Source of the DNA: Candidula unifasciata
Lineage: Eukaryota > Mollusca > Gastropoda > Stylommatophora > Geomitridae
Direction of reading: 5' to 3'
DNA: 64,000 nt
NCBI GenBank assembly: GCA_905116865.2
Contig: CAJHNH020000235.1
Location: forward strand, 234,501-298,500
Shown: one piece after another, positions 42,359-53,285 of the stretch
Layout of the letters: each line of letters starts with the position of its first letter
How positions within the stretch are numbered: the first letter of the stretch is position 1
Notes under the pieces: generated by a model
Seen by the model: only the letters and a program-made list of their open reading frames with translations
What the model was told of the DNA's origin: nothing
Databases searched by the model: none
Made by a program: the position numbers and the translations under genes

Positions 42359-45300
42359 CTGAATGAATAAATGGTTCTTTATTAATATCCTACCCCAGAT
42401 GACGTCACAGGACAGTCCAACATTTTAGAGGGAGGTAAGACTGGGTTTCCCGGCTTTCTGATGCTTTTAACAGCCCCAAAACATCTAGAACTGGCCCTAA
42501 CCCCAACCCACCTACATCCCACGAGAGAGTGCAGTCTAGGTTCCATGACTGCATGCAGCCAATCTACCACCCCCTAAAATATTAGACTGTCCCGTGACCT
42601 GTGGATTTTCCCTGTTTGGGGTAGGATATTAATAAAGCACTAAATAAATTATAACATTTTCAGGTTTTTGATTGGGAGGTCTGTCCAAAAAGACAGCGAA
42701 GATCAAAACGTGTTCGTGAATTTGAAGAAAATAAAAATAATGTCTAGATAGAACTGCTTATCACCCAAAAAATAACAAATGATAAAGAAATTGGAAATGT
42801 TGAATATGTAGGCTCTATAATAAACTGCAATGGCGACTGTTTAACAGAAGTCAATAGGAGGACGGTGACAGCAATGCAAAGATTAAAGAACACTAAAAGT
42901 CTATGGTTGAGCACCAGCGAGGAAATCAAAGTGAAAATGCTGACAGCATGCATCTTCCCTGTAGCAACAGACGGATGTGAGTCGTAGACTATCTTCCCTG
43001 TAGCAACATACGGATGTGAGTCGTGGACTATCTTCCCTGTAGCAACATACGGATGTGAGTCGTGGACTATCTTCCCTGTAGCAACATACGGATGTGAGTC
43101 GTGGACTATCTTCCTTGTAGCAACATACGGATGTGAGTCATGGACTATCTTCCCTGTAGCAACATACGGATGTGAGTCGTGGACTATCTTCACTGTAGCA
43201 ACATATGGATGTGAGTCGTGGACTATCTTCCCTGTAGCAACATACGGATGTAAGTCGTGGACTATCTCTATTCAGGAAGAAAAAAAGGGCTTGTGAACTG
43301 AAATGTTTCAGAAAAACTCTCAGAATACCATGGAGAAAGAAGAAAAGAAATACTGACACCCTAAAAGATTTGAACACCAGGGAAGATTGCCTAGTAAACA
43401 GCATCTTGTCTTGGATGCTGAAATATTTGGTCATATTAAGCGCCTCAGCTGATTAGAAAAAATATTAGCAGAAAGCATGGCACCAGGATGAATGGGCAGG
43501 GGCTGATCAGTACGAAGATGGGCACAGGATATAAGTGACTCCTTGGATAGGAAAAAGGGTGAGGCAGGAGAGCAAGTTTCTTACGTGATGACAGCGACCT
43601 TCTCTAAAGGACCTGCTATGTGATGATGAGGGAGAGGTGTGGTGGTACAGCAGGTAGAACTTCCTGGTGGCCTGAAGGTCTTGGATTCAAACAGAACTTT
43701 TATGGTTTTTTGAAGATGTGATGTGAAGTAGGGGATTGCTAGGTGTGGGCGAAGTATGGTGTGGCCTCGTGCCACGGGACCGCTACGGTAGCCATGAAGG
43801 CCACCCTGGGTCACCCCGAAACATCCTGGCCAACGGGGCTCTGGTGAAGTTGCGACAGGCCTAGCAAGCCGGCAGTGGATTTATTATTGCTACAGGAAAC
43901 ACAATGAGATATAAACGGACCAAGAACAAGATGGAAGGATAACGTCAGAGAAACTCTACAACAGCACGATGTGCCTATGGTCGAGGCGGCCAGAAGAGCT
44001 AGAAACAGAACCTTATTTCTCCCTCGACACCCACAGCGGTAAAAGAGGAAGTGAAGAAGAAGATATCTCTTGGCTGTGGCCATCATGCCTATATAACAGC
44101 TGTGGTAGTGGCTGCAGTTGTACAGTGTACAGACATGGTGTGTGTGATCACATTGCCCTTTTTTTTTTTTTTTGGAGACATTATTTGAGGTACTAACAAT
44201 GTTATTCTTTTACTGTGACATCAGAATAAAGCTATGACGACATTACTTTGCTCTATTTGGCTGTATCAACAAAACCTCTATTCTCTTCATTAAAGGGAAG
44301 GAAGACAGTTATTCCTTTGCTTCATTTGTATTTAGTGATTACTTCCCTTCATATAAAAAAATTACCTTTTGCGCAAAATAGTGACAGGGACTCTAAATGT
44401 GAAAAATCCACCTTTTCAGTGACTTGAAAGCCACAATGATGCAGTAGCTAGCACGCTTGCCTATCTGCTCGGTGGTAATAGATTCCACCACCTGGGCTTT
44501 ATAACAATTGACAAAGACTTAAAAATATTTCTTCTTTACCTAGCTTCCTAGGGTGGAGTTTCAGAGCACTATATTGATGTGTTTTGTTGAAACAAAAGTT
44601 TAGAAAGATCAATTTTTTTAGACTGAGTCTTCTCTGCAAAAGCTCTACCTAACCAATCTTCTGTATTCCACACCTAAAGCTACCATTACAGATACCCAGT
44701 AAACCACACACTGCTTGGTTGTTCTATTGATCGTACTTTTTCTGCAGGTTTCTTTCTTTTCTCTACTCCTGGAATGCCTCACGGCACCAGAGGAAGAAGA
44801 GATCTCTAGAATGTGCCCTTCTGTTTGCTTCATATAAAGTCAGTGACTCTGATATTTCCGCTGTTTATCTTCTGCGTGGTCGACCTCTGGCTCTGTCACC
44901 GTTGTATCTGTTTAACATTGCTCTCTGTGGGGCCCTGTCTGTTGCCAATCTTGTTACATGGCCAAACCATTTGATTTGTTGTCCACCTATAAAGTTGAGT
45001 ACTGGTTGTGTACTGATTCTCCTCCTGATATCATCATTCATTAGTCGATCTTTCCTCGTTACATCTAGCATTTCTGTCGTGACTATTTTCCTTCTGTCTT
45101 CTGAAGACAGTGTCCATGTTTGACATTGATAGCAGAGCGTTGGTAAGAATATTATGTTAAACGTTCCTATTCACATGCTTGCATTTCAAACTTGGTGCCA
45201 ATTGGCCTAAAACTTGATTGGCTTTATTGCATCTTTGTTGGATTTCTTTATTCATTCTTCCATCTTCTGAAAAAAATGCTTCCCAGATATGAGAGTTTCT

Positions 45301-48300
45301 GTAGCTAAAAACAAAATTTTGTGGTGAAGTTGCTGGCCTCATGCACAAGCCCTCCACCTTTTTTATTCGGGCTTGGGACCGGCAATGACCGAGATAATGG
45401 ATAGCAATTTTGACTCTCAAGGAGATACAACAAAGGAATTTACGATACATATTGGCAAAGCAACAACATTCTTAGAAAGCCTTATCAAAGTATGGAGCTC
45501 CAAGTTATACAGCTCTAAGACAAAACCATGAATCTTCAATTCTAACATATGTCAGCGAAAAGTTGGAGAACTACCACGGATATGCAACAAAAGTTAAATG
45601 CATTAAAAAAACAAATGTGTGAGAAAAATAATGAAAATAAAATGGGATGAATTTATTAAGAGTGAAGAATTATGAGACATGTCTGGGCAACCACTAGTAT
45701 CAACAGTTATAAGACAGAGAAGATGGAACCACATTAGACACATCCTGAAAATTACCCAGCCGAGAATCAAACGGGTATTAAAATGGGAAATATAGGGATT
45801 AAGGAGGTTAGGACGTCCAAAAGAAACTCTAAGACGAATGTTGATGAGAGAGGCCAAAGCTGCTGGACCGGATTCCATCCATGATATTGAACTGATCGCA
45901 CAGGATAGAACAGAGTGGAGGATAGAGTGTGAGCCCTGTGTGACATAAACTAACACAATATGATTACAAATGAATGAATACCTGAAGTTGTTCCAAAGAG
46001 AAGGTCATGATGTTTGCAAGGTCACACTTCAGACTAGCAATCAAACTTGTGAGATCATCCTTCTCTAGACCAGTAGTAACTGAAGTATCAGGCTCATCTC
46101 TGGAGTCTAACGGGACAATCGGAAAAAATTGATTTTAATTAATTTTTGTCTTTCCCAGGGAGTTTACCACCAGGGACTCGTGATTTGGGGGCTGTGTGGT
46201 CTCGAGGCACGGCATTCGCCCAAATGCTGGAGGTCCCGGGTTCAAGCCCTGTTGAAGGCTGGGATTTTTTCACGTGGACCTCTAGTAATTTCTCCTTGTC
46301 TCTGGGTAGTAAGATCGGACGCCCGTGTGTATGGCTGTGCACTTTAAAAAAATCCCTTGGCAGTTGGAAATCGAAAAAGAGTAGCCTAACGGCGCAAATT
46401 TTGAGTTAAAAATCTACCCAAAGCATTTCAGGAATCTTGCCAGTGCTACGGAGTTCATGCACTGAGCTGAGATTCTTCGGACTCAGGCTTGAGTCAGAAG
46501 TAGAACAGAGCACTTCTAGGTTACTACCCTTGTGCCGTGATGTTGATCCGTCCTCTAAGGCTAAACCCAGTCCCAAGTGGTAGTAAAGACAGGCATCTTG
46601 AATTCATTGGGCTTCAAGGTAAGAATTTACGAACGTATGATGCGTTCCCCCGGGAATGAAAGAGTTAAAACTACACAGACAACTTGCATGTATATTATCA
46701 TCACCACCTACACCTTTTGGAAGTTGCTGTGGCGCTGGCGACTAGACGACCGCCTGCGGTTTGGAAGGTGATGGGTTCGCGTCCAGACGGAGCCATCCTT
46801 TTTTTTAAAATGACCGTGACTCCCATGTCGACTCAGCCTTGAGTGGGTACCCGGTGCAGTCCCGGGGAAGTAAAGGCGTCCGGCGTGATGCTGACCACAT
46901 CATCCACCAAGTGCCGAGTGGTCTACAAAAATATAGGTCTAGCCCTATATGCCCAATAGGTGGAAAAGGGAACTTTACTTTTTACTTTCACCAGCACCTT
47001 TTACTTCTTTGTTGTCCATCAATCTTTTAGCCCAGTGAACGCTAACAAATATGATATGCATTTTACAGAAGGTCAGTAATAAATTTTTCCAAATGTATTT
47101 ATCTACATTTTTCTCACCATTAAGTATTTAAAGACATATACAAGTAGTCGAGTGCCTACTGGTCTACACGTCTAGCCCTATATGCCTGAAGGCATGAAAA
47201 AGGGTTCTTTTACTTTACTTTACTTGTATAAATGTAGTAATCAATAAACACAAAACAGGGTAAAGCATTAACCTGAATACATTTCCCAGGGCCTTAAAAA
47301 AAACCTGACATGTATCGAGGCACTTGTGCTGTGACCCTGTTACCTCTATCACTGAAGCCTACGGCAAAATCTGACCTCAACTCAGCTCTTAAAAAGCCAC
47401 TGGACCCATAAGAAAATCTCCCTAATGCTTTAAAAAAGCCACTGGGCTTTTAAGAAAATCTCCCTAATGCTCTTAAAAAGCCACTGGGCTTTTAAGAAAA
47501 TCTCCCTAATGCTTTAAAAAAGCCACTGGACTTTTAAGAAAATCTCCCTAATGCTTTAAAAAAGCCACTGGGCTCATAAGAAAATCTCCCTAATGCTTTA
47601 AAAAAGCCACAGGGCTCATAAGAAAATCTCCCTAATGCTTTAAAAAAGCCACTGGGCTCATAAGAAAATCTCCCTAATGCTTTAAAAAAGCCACTGGGCT
47701 TTTAAGAAAATCTCCCTAATGCTTTAAAAAAGCCACTGGGCTTTTAAGAAAATCTCCCTAATGCTTTAAAAAAGCCACTGGGCTCATAAGAAAATCTCCC
47801 TAATGCTTTAAAAAAGCCACTGGGCTTTTAAGAAAATCTCCCTAATGCTTTAAAAAAGCCACTGGGCTCATAAGAAAATCTCCCTAATGCTTTAAAAAAG
47901 CCACTGGGCTTTTAAGAAAATCTCCCTACTGCTATTTTTACATACAATATTTACAAACTGGTCTATTAATTACTGCAAAGACACATACATAACCAATGCA
48001 ATTTAACGAGAACAAGTCACAGCAGATATGGCGATATACTGGCACTGACGGGACTGTGTGACAACCAGAGGTGACTAGATTTAGTCATCTCATTGCGACG
48101 TAGCTAAAAGGGTGGCTGGTTCATTATGTTGTGATTTACAGCTGAGCTGTGATATTTCCAGTTTTCAGCCCAACATACTTGATTTCTCAAACCCTTGTTT
48201 TGCCAGTCTGTTACACTGTGCTATGAGGAGGCATGGGACTCAAATCCCATGGGGATGATGAGTGTGGCTAGCAAGACCTGCCCACGTTGAGATTCCGTAT

Positions 48301-50940
48301 CACAGTTTCAAAGATTAATTTATTTGCTTCATTATACTAAATTGCTTTTGTACAGGCACGTGCCGAGATACAACAAAATATGACAGAAAAGTTCAAATTT
48401 ACAACCAGGAAAAGTGGCTTTGAAAATTTAGAAAGCAATGGCAAACTACTAGTAAAACTACACATGAGAGAATAGATCCTGGGGTTAGCTTGTGTATTCT
48501 TATAAAAAGATATTCATCTTTACCTCTTCTGATGTTAATAAGTTCTCCAGAGATGTGGTTTTACAGAAGAATACTTAGAATTCCTTGGACAGCCAAAGTG
48601 AGTAATCCAAATATTTTGAAAGAGGTGAGGACGTAAAGACAATGTATCACAAACAACAGAAGGAGATTTGGGGAAGTGGGGGGATGATATGAGAAAAGGG
48701 AAACTGGAACATGCTGTGACCACTGAAAAGATTTGTGAGGGCCCTTTGGGAGCGAGTGAACAAATCCCGGGTAGTTAGCATCTTTGGATATTTTCGCCAG
48801 GTCATGCCGGGGTGTTGGGAAATGAGCAGGCAGATAGACTGGCCTTCTCTGCACCACTCGGTGGTGAAATGATGTATGACAAGCTGGATGTTGTGAGGGC
48901 CGTTTGGGAGCAAGTGAACAGTGCGGAGGCGCAGACTGATCATTACGGTCTCAGGAGAATGGCGCTGCGAGGAGTTACCGGAGAATCTGGCCGACACTAA
49001 ACACTCACGGGAAGGATAAGACGGATATTCAATAAGACAGTTACTGGTACCATCAGAATTGGAACTCTTCGCCTGCTGCTGAAGATGGGGACTGAGCACT
49101 TATGGGAGTGCCCCAAGTGCTGTGATGCTGACTCTTAATTCAGCATTCTTCTGGAAATATTTGTGGAAAGACAGATGGAGGAAGACAATGCAAGAAGATT
49201 CTTGGGAGCAGTTTGTCATGATACGGAGCGGGGTCAACACATCAACTGATACACCCTGCTGACCACGAAGAGACATGATCACCCCTGCCAGTCGACAAGG
49301 AACTTGATGATGAAGATTTTATTAGTTTAATCACGATTTAATCACTCAAACACCACTCACCTCCTCCTCCTCCTGGCTGCCACTGTTCATTATTTTGAAG
49401 AAACAAGAAGGTAGTGTTCATGGGAAGTAAAGAAAAATATTCCTCTTCATCGACCTCTGTCCCATCTTCTTCTAGAACCACCCGTAGCCGTGAGGTTGGG
49501 TTCAAAGCCAACTTGGAGCATCCTATTGAAAAAAACAGACTCAGTACTGCTGTGTGGAGCTGAAACATAGAGAACTAAAACAACTGCTAATAAACTTCTT
49601 TTGCTTCAGCATTCCGAGCCCTTGAGGTTCATTGCTGCAGATATCACTCGCCTTCATTCATCTCTCTGGTAGGCCTTCTTCAGCATTTCGAGCCCTTGAG
49701 GGTCATTGCTGCAGATATCACTCGCCTTCATTCATCTCTCTGGTAGGCCTTCTTCAGCATTCCGAGCCCTTGAAGGTCATTGCTGCAGATATCACTCGCC
49801 TTCATTCATCTCTCTGGTAGGCCTTCTTCAGCATTCCAAGCCCTTGAGGGTCATTGCTGCAGATATCACTCGCCTTCATTCATCTCTCTGGTTGGCCTTC
49901 TTCAGCATTCCGAGATCTTGAGGGTCATTGCTGCAGGTACCACTCGCTTCCACTCATCTCTCTGGTTGGCCTTGTCTTTCCACTTGGTGACACCAAGTGT
50001 TTGTATGTCTGTCTGGATATTATCTCTCCATGTTATTCTTGGTCTGCCTCGTGGTCTACGACCATTTATCTCCCTTGTGTATACAGTTTTTACTTCTCTG
50101 TCATCTGACATTCTTTTAATATGCCCTAACCATTTCAGTCTATTAGCTCTCATGATGCCAGCGATTAGTGGTGATTTAAACAGATTACGAATTTTGTTGT
50201 TGCTTCTCACTCTCCATTCCCCACTGTTTGCATCTTTGATGGATCCAAAGATTTGTCATAAGACTGATTTTGAACATTTTTAATAATGCTAATAAACCAT
50301 AAACAAATAAACAACATTAATTAACTGGTGCCTGCGCAAGGAATTAAACGGCAGAAGAGAGAAACACTAATCTGGAGCAACTAAAAGAGATAAAGCTTTA
50401 TTACAAATCTGTCAGAAAAGAGCTTCAGGACAAGTGTATCCCATAGAGAAGGAGACATTTTTTCCCCTCCAAGACTACAGTCTGTATGATTTACATCTCA
50501 AGGACGAGAATTAGACAGGTACAAATCTAGAAAACACTGTTCAACCGTATATAGCACAGTTAAATCAGGGCACCTCAAAATGGTTACAAAGCAACCTGAA
50601 GACCAGTGTGGGTGGGTTTTGGACACCTTACTTCTCATCTGAAAAAGGACACCTTTACTTCCCATAAAATAAACTTGTACCCAATCTAGCTTACATTACA
50701 TGGGAACTCTCACACACATTTTTTGAATGGGGATTCAAACCAATATCTGTCAGACAAACATGTTAGCCACGGGAGCTACCTAGCAAACTCCTTACCTTTC
50801 TCAATTAACTCTTGTAAAGTAGAAGCCGTTACAGATTTTTTCACGCTGCGATCGAAGTTCCAGACTTTGCAGGGGCGAACTGCTTCTGTCATTTCTGTGC
50901 ACAATATACTGTCGAGAGTTCCTGACTCTTGGGGTTCCAT
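42149..50940 (-). CDS. DFFA: ICAD/DFF45-like gene, complete spliced coding span (four exons, 213 aa)
   Basis: Coding parts in transcript order: 50940-50796, 49522-49361, 46106-45982, 42358-42149. They total 642 nt with matching phases (1, 1, 0). ICAD is the chaperone and inhibitor of caspase-activated DNase; caspase-3 cutting releases the nuclease in apoptosis. Domains: CIDE-N about 20-95, DEPD at 106-109, DFF-C about 120-195, KKRKV 205-209. Human DFF45 has 331 residues and a second site followed by a C-terminal extension. This protein stops after the DFF-C domain, like the short DFF35 isoform. Introns hold a MITE, LINEs and three tandem arrays. The gene is convergent with CDCA3. Confidence 0.9.
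42377..42637. mobile_element. 261-bp MITE with long inverted repeats, in ICAD intron 3
   Basis: Left end CTTTATTAATATCCTACCCC and right end GGGGTAGGATATTAATAAAG are exact complements. Inside them CACAGGACAGTCCAACATTT and the complement of AAATATTAGACTGTCCCGTG continue the inverted repeat imperfectly. No coding capacity. Confidence 0.88.
42740..43625 (+). mobile_element. LINE-B copy with in-frame 39-bp RT repeat
   Basis: RT blocks (EVNRRTVTAMQRLKNTKSLW, KVKMLTACIFPVAT...) and end blocks (NTREDCLVNSILS, GDDSDLL-type tail, TGTGATGATGAG). Codons for IFPVATYGCESWT are repeated about eight times at 42951-43263. Confidence 0.9.
42951..43263. repeat. 39-bp minisatellite made of an RT motif
   Basis: Unit ATCTTCCCTGTAGCAACATA plus CGGATGTGAGTCGTGGACT, eight copies. 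39 is a multiple of three, so the frame is preserved; one unit has TAG in place of TGG. Confidence 0.95.
43644..44075 (+). mobile_element. tRNA-like SINE head and LINE RT end
   Basis: 43644-43700 has a B-box-like GGTCTTGGATTCAAAC. 43900-44075 encodes DINGPRTRWKDNVRETLQQH then VEAARRARNRT, a LINE ORF2 C-terminus. Confidence 0.55.
44660..45450 (-). mobile_element. LINE fragment with RT thumb, minus strand
   Basis: The - strand blocks FSEDGRMNKEIQQRCNKANQ, LGQLAPSLKCKHV, then MLDVTRKDRLMNDDIRRRIS, IKWFGHVTRLATDRAP and ARGRPRRR. These are the ordered end of a LINE ORF2. Confidence 0.88.
45480..45955 (+). mobile_element. LINE-E RT C-terminal fragment
   Basis: Degraded frame RQRRWNHIRHILKITQPRIK, RRLGRPKETLRRM, AAGPDSIHDIELIAQDRTEW. 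It ends shortly before ICAD exon 3. Confidence 0.8.
45982..46106 (-). CDS. DFFA: ICAD/DFF45-like protein, coding exon 3 (DEPD site)
   Basis: On the - strand, acceptor GTCCCGTTAG, then 125 nt and donor GTATTC. The peptide SRDEPDTSVTTGLEKDDLTS then LIASLKCDLANIMTFSLEQL aligns with human DFFA from DVDETDSGAG to LKEDLSSIILLSEEDLQ. DEPD-T occupies the place of the human DETD117-S caspase-3 site. Phase 1 in, phase 0 out. Confidence 0.9.
46184..46530 (+). mobile_element. SINE family S2, full-length reference copy
   Basis: tRNA-like head with GGGCTGTGTGGTCTCGAGGC (A-box side) and GGTCCCGGGTTCAAGCCC (B box), a body including TCTCTGGGTAGTAAGATCGG, and a 3' end AGAACAGAGCACTT...GTGCCGTGATGTTGATCC. Confidence 0.85.
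46555..46668. mobile_element. TTAA-type MITE, partial copy
   Basis: Interior ATTGGGCTTCAAGGTAAG and the end CGGGAATGAAAGAGTTAA match the 146-bp MITE. The left TIR is missing. Confidence 0.7.
46726..46990 (+). mobile_element. SINE family S1 copy
   Basis: Head with GGTGATGGGTTCGCGTCC, body CCTTGAGTGGGTACCCGGTG, tail TCTAGCCCTATATGCC. Confidence 0.85.
47040..48000 (+). repeat. Old repeat R, copy 2, with 42-bp array
   Basis: Same block order as 2580-3500. At 47390-47935 the block corresponding to 3340-3400 is amplified about 13 times as GCTTTAAAAAAGCCACTGGG plus CTCATAAGAAAATCTCCCTAAT, alternating CTCATAAG and CTTTTAAG variants. It lies in ICAD intron 2. Confidence 0.85.
48195..48300 (-). mobile_element. 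LINE zinc-knuckle fragment (minus strand)
   Basis: Complement of the block at 13470-13590 (GCAAGACCTGCCC..., CATGCCTCCTCATAGCAC on the complement). Confidence 0.6.
48535..48720 (+). mobile_element. LINE RT fragment
   Basis: AGATGTGGTTTTACAGAAGA and CCTTGGACAGCCAAA match the block at 34740-34800. Confidence 0.65.
48735..49150 (+). mobile_element. LINE-A 3' fragment
   Basis: Frame MLGNEQADRLAFSAPLGGEM then QTDHYGLRRMALRGVTGESG; after a frameshift it ends LLKMGTEHLWECPKCCDADS. 5' truncated; lies in ICAD intron 2. Confidence 0.88.
49361..49522 (-). CDS. DFFA: ICAD/DFF45-like protein, coding exon 2 (CIDE-N domain)
   Basis: On the - strand, acceptor TTTTTTTCAATAG, 162 nt, donor GTGAGT. The peptide CSKLALNPTSRLRVVLEEDG then TEVDEEEYFSLLPMNTTFLF and LQNNEQWQPGGGG has the CIDE-N signature (LVLxEDGTxVDxxxYFxxLPxNTxFxxL in DFFA and CIDE proteins). 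It ends in a short Gly run encoded by a GGA repeat at the splice site. Phase 1 in, phase 1 out. Confidence 0.92.
49595..50250 (-). mobile_element. LINE-C 3' end with 74-bp tandem repeat
   Basis: The - strand frame MRANRLKWLGHIKRMSDDRE, VKTVYTREINGRRPRGRPR, WRDNIQTDIQTLGVTKWKDK, then ANQRDEWKRV. The terminal codons (equivalent to QRDEWKRVISAAMTLKGSEC) are repeated about five times at 49600-49970 with a period of exactly 74 bp. Confidence 0.9.
50796..50940 (-). CDS. DFFA: ICAD/DFF45-like protein, first coding exon
   Basis: On the - strand, ATG at 50940-50938, 48 codons plus one base, donor GTAAGG. The peptide MEPQESGTLDSILCTEMTEA then VRPCKVWNFDRSVKKSVTAS and TLQELIEK opens the CIDE-N fold (human DFFA: LKPCLLRRNYSREQHGVAASCLEDLRSKA). 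TTTTCTACAG lies 9 bp before the ATG and may be an acceptor from a 5' untranslated exon. No in-frame upstream ATG was seen. Confidence 0.88.
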
Positions 50941-51372
50941 GAGTTAGAACTGTAGAAAATTTCAGTTAGAAAAACATCTTTCTTTTTGTCTTCATCACTG
51001 CTCTCTTTCTGTGTACATTGCCTTTTATTTTCTGCTTCAGACACTTTTGAACACAAACTCTTATATTGTCTGGGTATATACAGGGTATCCTCGACTTACG
51101 ACTGAGTTCTTTTTCAACTAGCAGGTCGTAGGTTGAACTGGTCGTAAATCCAATTTATATTTTCAACACAAGTTTTACTCAAACAGGTCATAAAAACTCT
51201 ACATAAAACACAAAAATTCAGTGCATGTAAGTATAATTATTGTACATAATGTAAAAATACATAACATGTCCTACACTAAATTAGTACTGGGAAGTTGTTC
51301 ATCTTGCCAATGTAAATATCTTTATTTACTAATTTTGTTTATTTTTTGTACTATAAGTACAAATGGTCTAAG

Positions 51373-51600
51373 TTAGTTAATCGACAGATTATCCGCATTG
51401 CTCGTCTGACAAGTCCATAAGCGCTCGGATGCCATCTTCAGTATCTCCCCCAGCGTGTGGCGACAGATAGCGCCAGTTCTGTGTTGGTTTACTATTCTTC
51501 TTTGACTACCTGTATAGTGCTCATGTTTGGTGACACCTCTTTTGATGTGAAGTTCTTGTAGTCTTGTGAGTGTTGCTGATTCAATGTTGTCTCCTGAATC
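51373..51600 (-). mobile_element. LINE-A-related 3' fragment
   Basis: The - strand includes TLTRLQELHIKRGVTKHEHY then RRIVNQHRTGAICRHTLGEI and ends LWTCQTSNADN, a diverged LINE-A C-terminus. Confidence 0.75.
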
Positions 51601-51619
51601 ATCTTCTCGTCCTGCCTCC

Positions 51620-52020
51620 TGTATAAATGTGTATGTATGCATGTATGTGTGTGTGTGTATGTATGTATGCATGTTTGTGAGTGTATGTATTCATGTGAGT
51701 GTACATGTGTGGTTGTGGGCATATGTTGGTGTCTGTGCATGTGATTGTATATGTGTGTATGCATGGATGCATGTATAGGTGTGTATGTATGGAATATGTG
51801 TGTGCATGTATGGAATATGTGTGTGCATGTATATCCATAAATGTATGTGTGTGTGTTTTCTGTGCATTTATGTCTATGTATGTGTATGTGTTTTATGTTT
51901 GTGTATGTATGTAGATGCATGTATGTATGTATTATGTATGTCTGTATATGAGTTTGCATGTATGAGAACGTAGGAGTATGTATACGTGTGTGTGAGTGTG
52001 TACATATGATGTGTGTATGC
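51620..52020. repeat. TG/TATG-rich simple repeat
   Basis: Mixed TGTATG, TGTGTG and GCATGTATG units over 400 bp. Confidence 0.92.
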
Positions 52021-52096
52021 ATTATTCTATAATTTATATTTCTTTATTATATCTATAACATGCATTATTGATAACAGGCATTGGTACTGAAAAATG

Positions 52097-52192
52097 AGTG
52101 CTTAGAAGGGCCTAATGTCAGAAGGGCCTAATGTCAGACGGGCCTGCGTGCCCAATTTGTAACTCTTTGAAAATAAAGTTCGTTCGTTCGTT
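52097..52192 (+). mobile_element. LINE-G 3' tail, solo
   Basis: GGGCCTGCGTGCCCAATTTG, TGAAAATAAAGTTCGTTCGT. The same tail ends the LINE-G at 53205-53285. Confidence 0.7.
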
Positions 52193-53285
52193 CCTTGAGT
52201 AGAAACTTTATGCGCCTCCGGAAGACTTTCAACAAACCTCAAGGCAGAACAGCAAGCAGTTATTGATTTAGCTTCCTTCGAAGTCGGAGTACAGCTGCCC
52301 ATGAGGCAGGGAAATGAAAAACGGTTGTACACGCAAAAATCAGGTCCAGGTGAAAGCCAAAAGTCCAAGCGGACGATTAACCGGGACCTTCCACTGGAAT
52401 TCACAGCCGGTGATCGATTAAAAAAAAAATTAATTGATTTAGCCTAGGTGCTTGAGGAAAGAAAACATAAAAACAGCAAAATTGTTTTCCTTTGTGACTG
52501 CATGTCAGTCCTCCAGGCGACTCAGAGGGATCCACGAGACAACATGGAGAGAGAACTGACCTGCCAGCTAAACAAAATCTCAGAAAACAAATCATTCTCC
52601 AGTGGATCCCAGCTCACAGAGGCATACCAAAAAATGAGTTAGCAGACAGACTTGCACAAAATGGAACAAAGTTGAAACAACACACCCATTCATTGTGCCT
52701 GTCAAACAGACCACAAACACCTGAGCTAATTCTGCAGACCTGCCCACTCTACCTATAAGTTTGAAAAGACACCTGGCCTCAAGAGCAAAGTGTGCAGAGC
52801 AAGCTATGGGGAACCATGAAGGACCTGCTGCTGACATGCAAGTTCACAGAAGCAACCCACCTGATGGTCGGATCTGAGTATATGAAACTGAAAGCAAAGA
52901 AGAAGAGAAGAAGAGTAACTAAAAGAGATGAAGTTACTGCAGTCACTTTTATAATAAAACCTCGGTAATACAAACTTGCTTAAGAAGGACATTCGTTAAC
53001 AGGCACAAATGTTTAATCTCGGCAGGAATGTTTTACTGTGGTTAGTTCTGTGGCTGCTTTTTCTTCTTCTTCTTCAGTTTTTGCATGCACTTTACAACTC
53101 ATGCTTTTGTGTTCTTTTATAATATTCATAATATGCATAACATCATATGACCATAACAAGCTTTATTAGTAAAATACAACTGCTGTGCGAAAGATGGTTG
53201 ACTGAAAGGGCCGAATGTAAGTCGGGCCTGCGTGCCTAATTTGTAACCCTTGAAAATAAAGTTTGTTCGTTCGTTCGTTCTTCAT
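52193..53285 (+). mobile_element. LINE-G: RNase H region and 3' end, interrupted by family A
   Basis: LSTNLKAEQQAVIDLA before the insertion and KIVFLCDCMSVLQATQRDPR after it form an RNase H start (with the catalytic-type Glu and Asp). A WIPAH-G-P-NELADRLAQNG block follows with frameshifts. The 3' end is AATAAAGTTTGTTCGTTCGT. Confidence 0.85.
52273..52432 (+). mobile_element. SINE-like family A, 5'-truncated insertion with 11-bp target duplication
   Basis: ATTGATTTAGC at 52262-52272 and 52433-52443 flanks a 160-bp family-A 3' part ending in A10. Insertion in LINE-G coding sequence. Confidence 0.88.
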
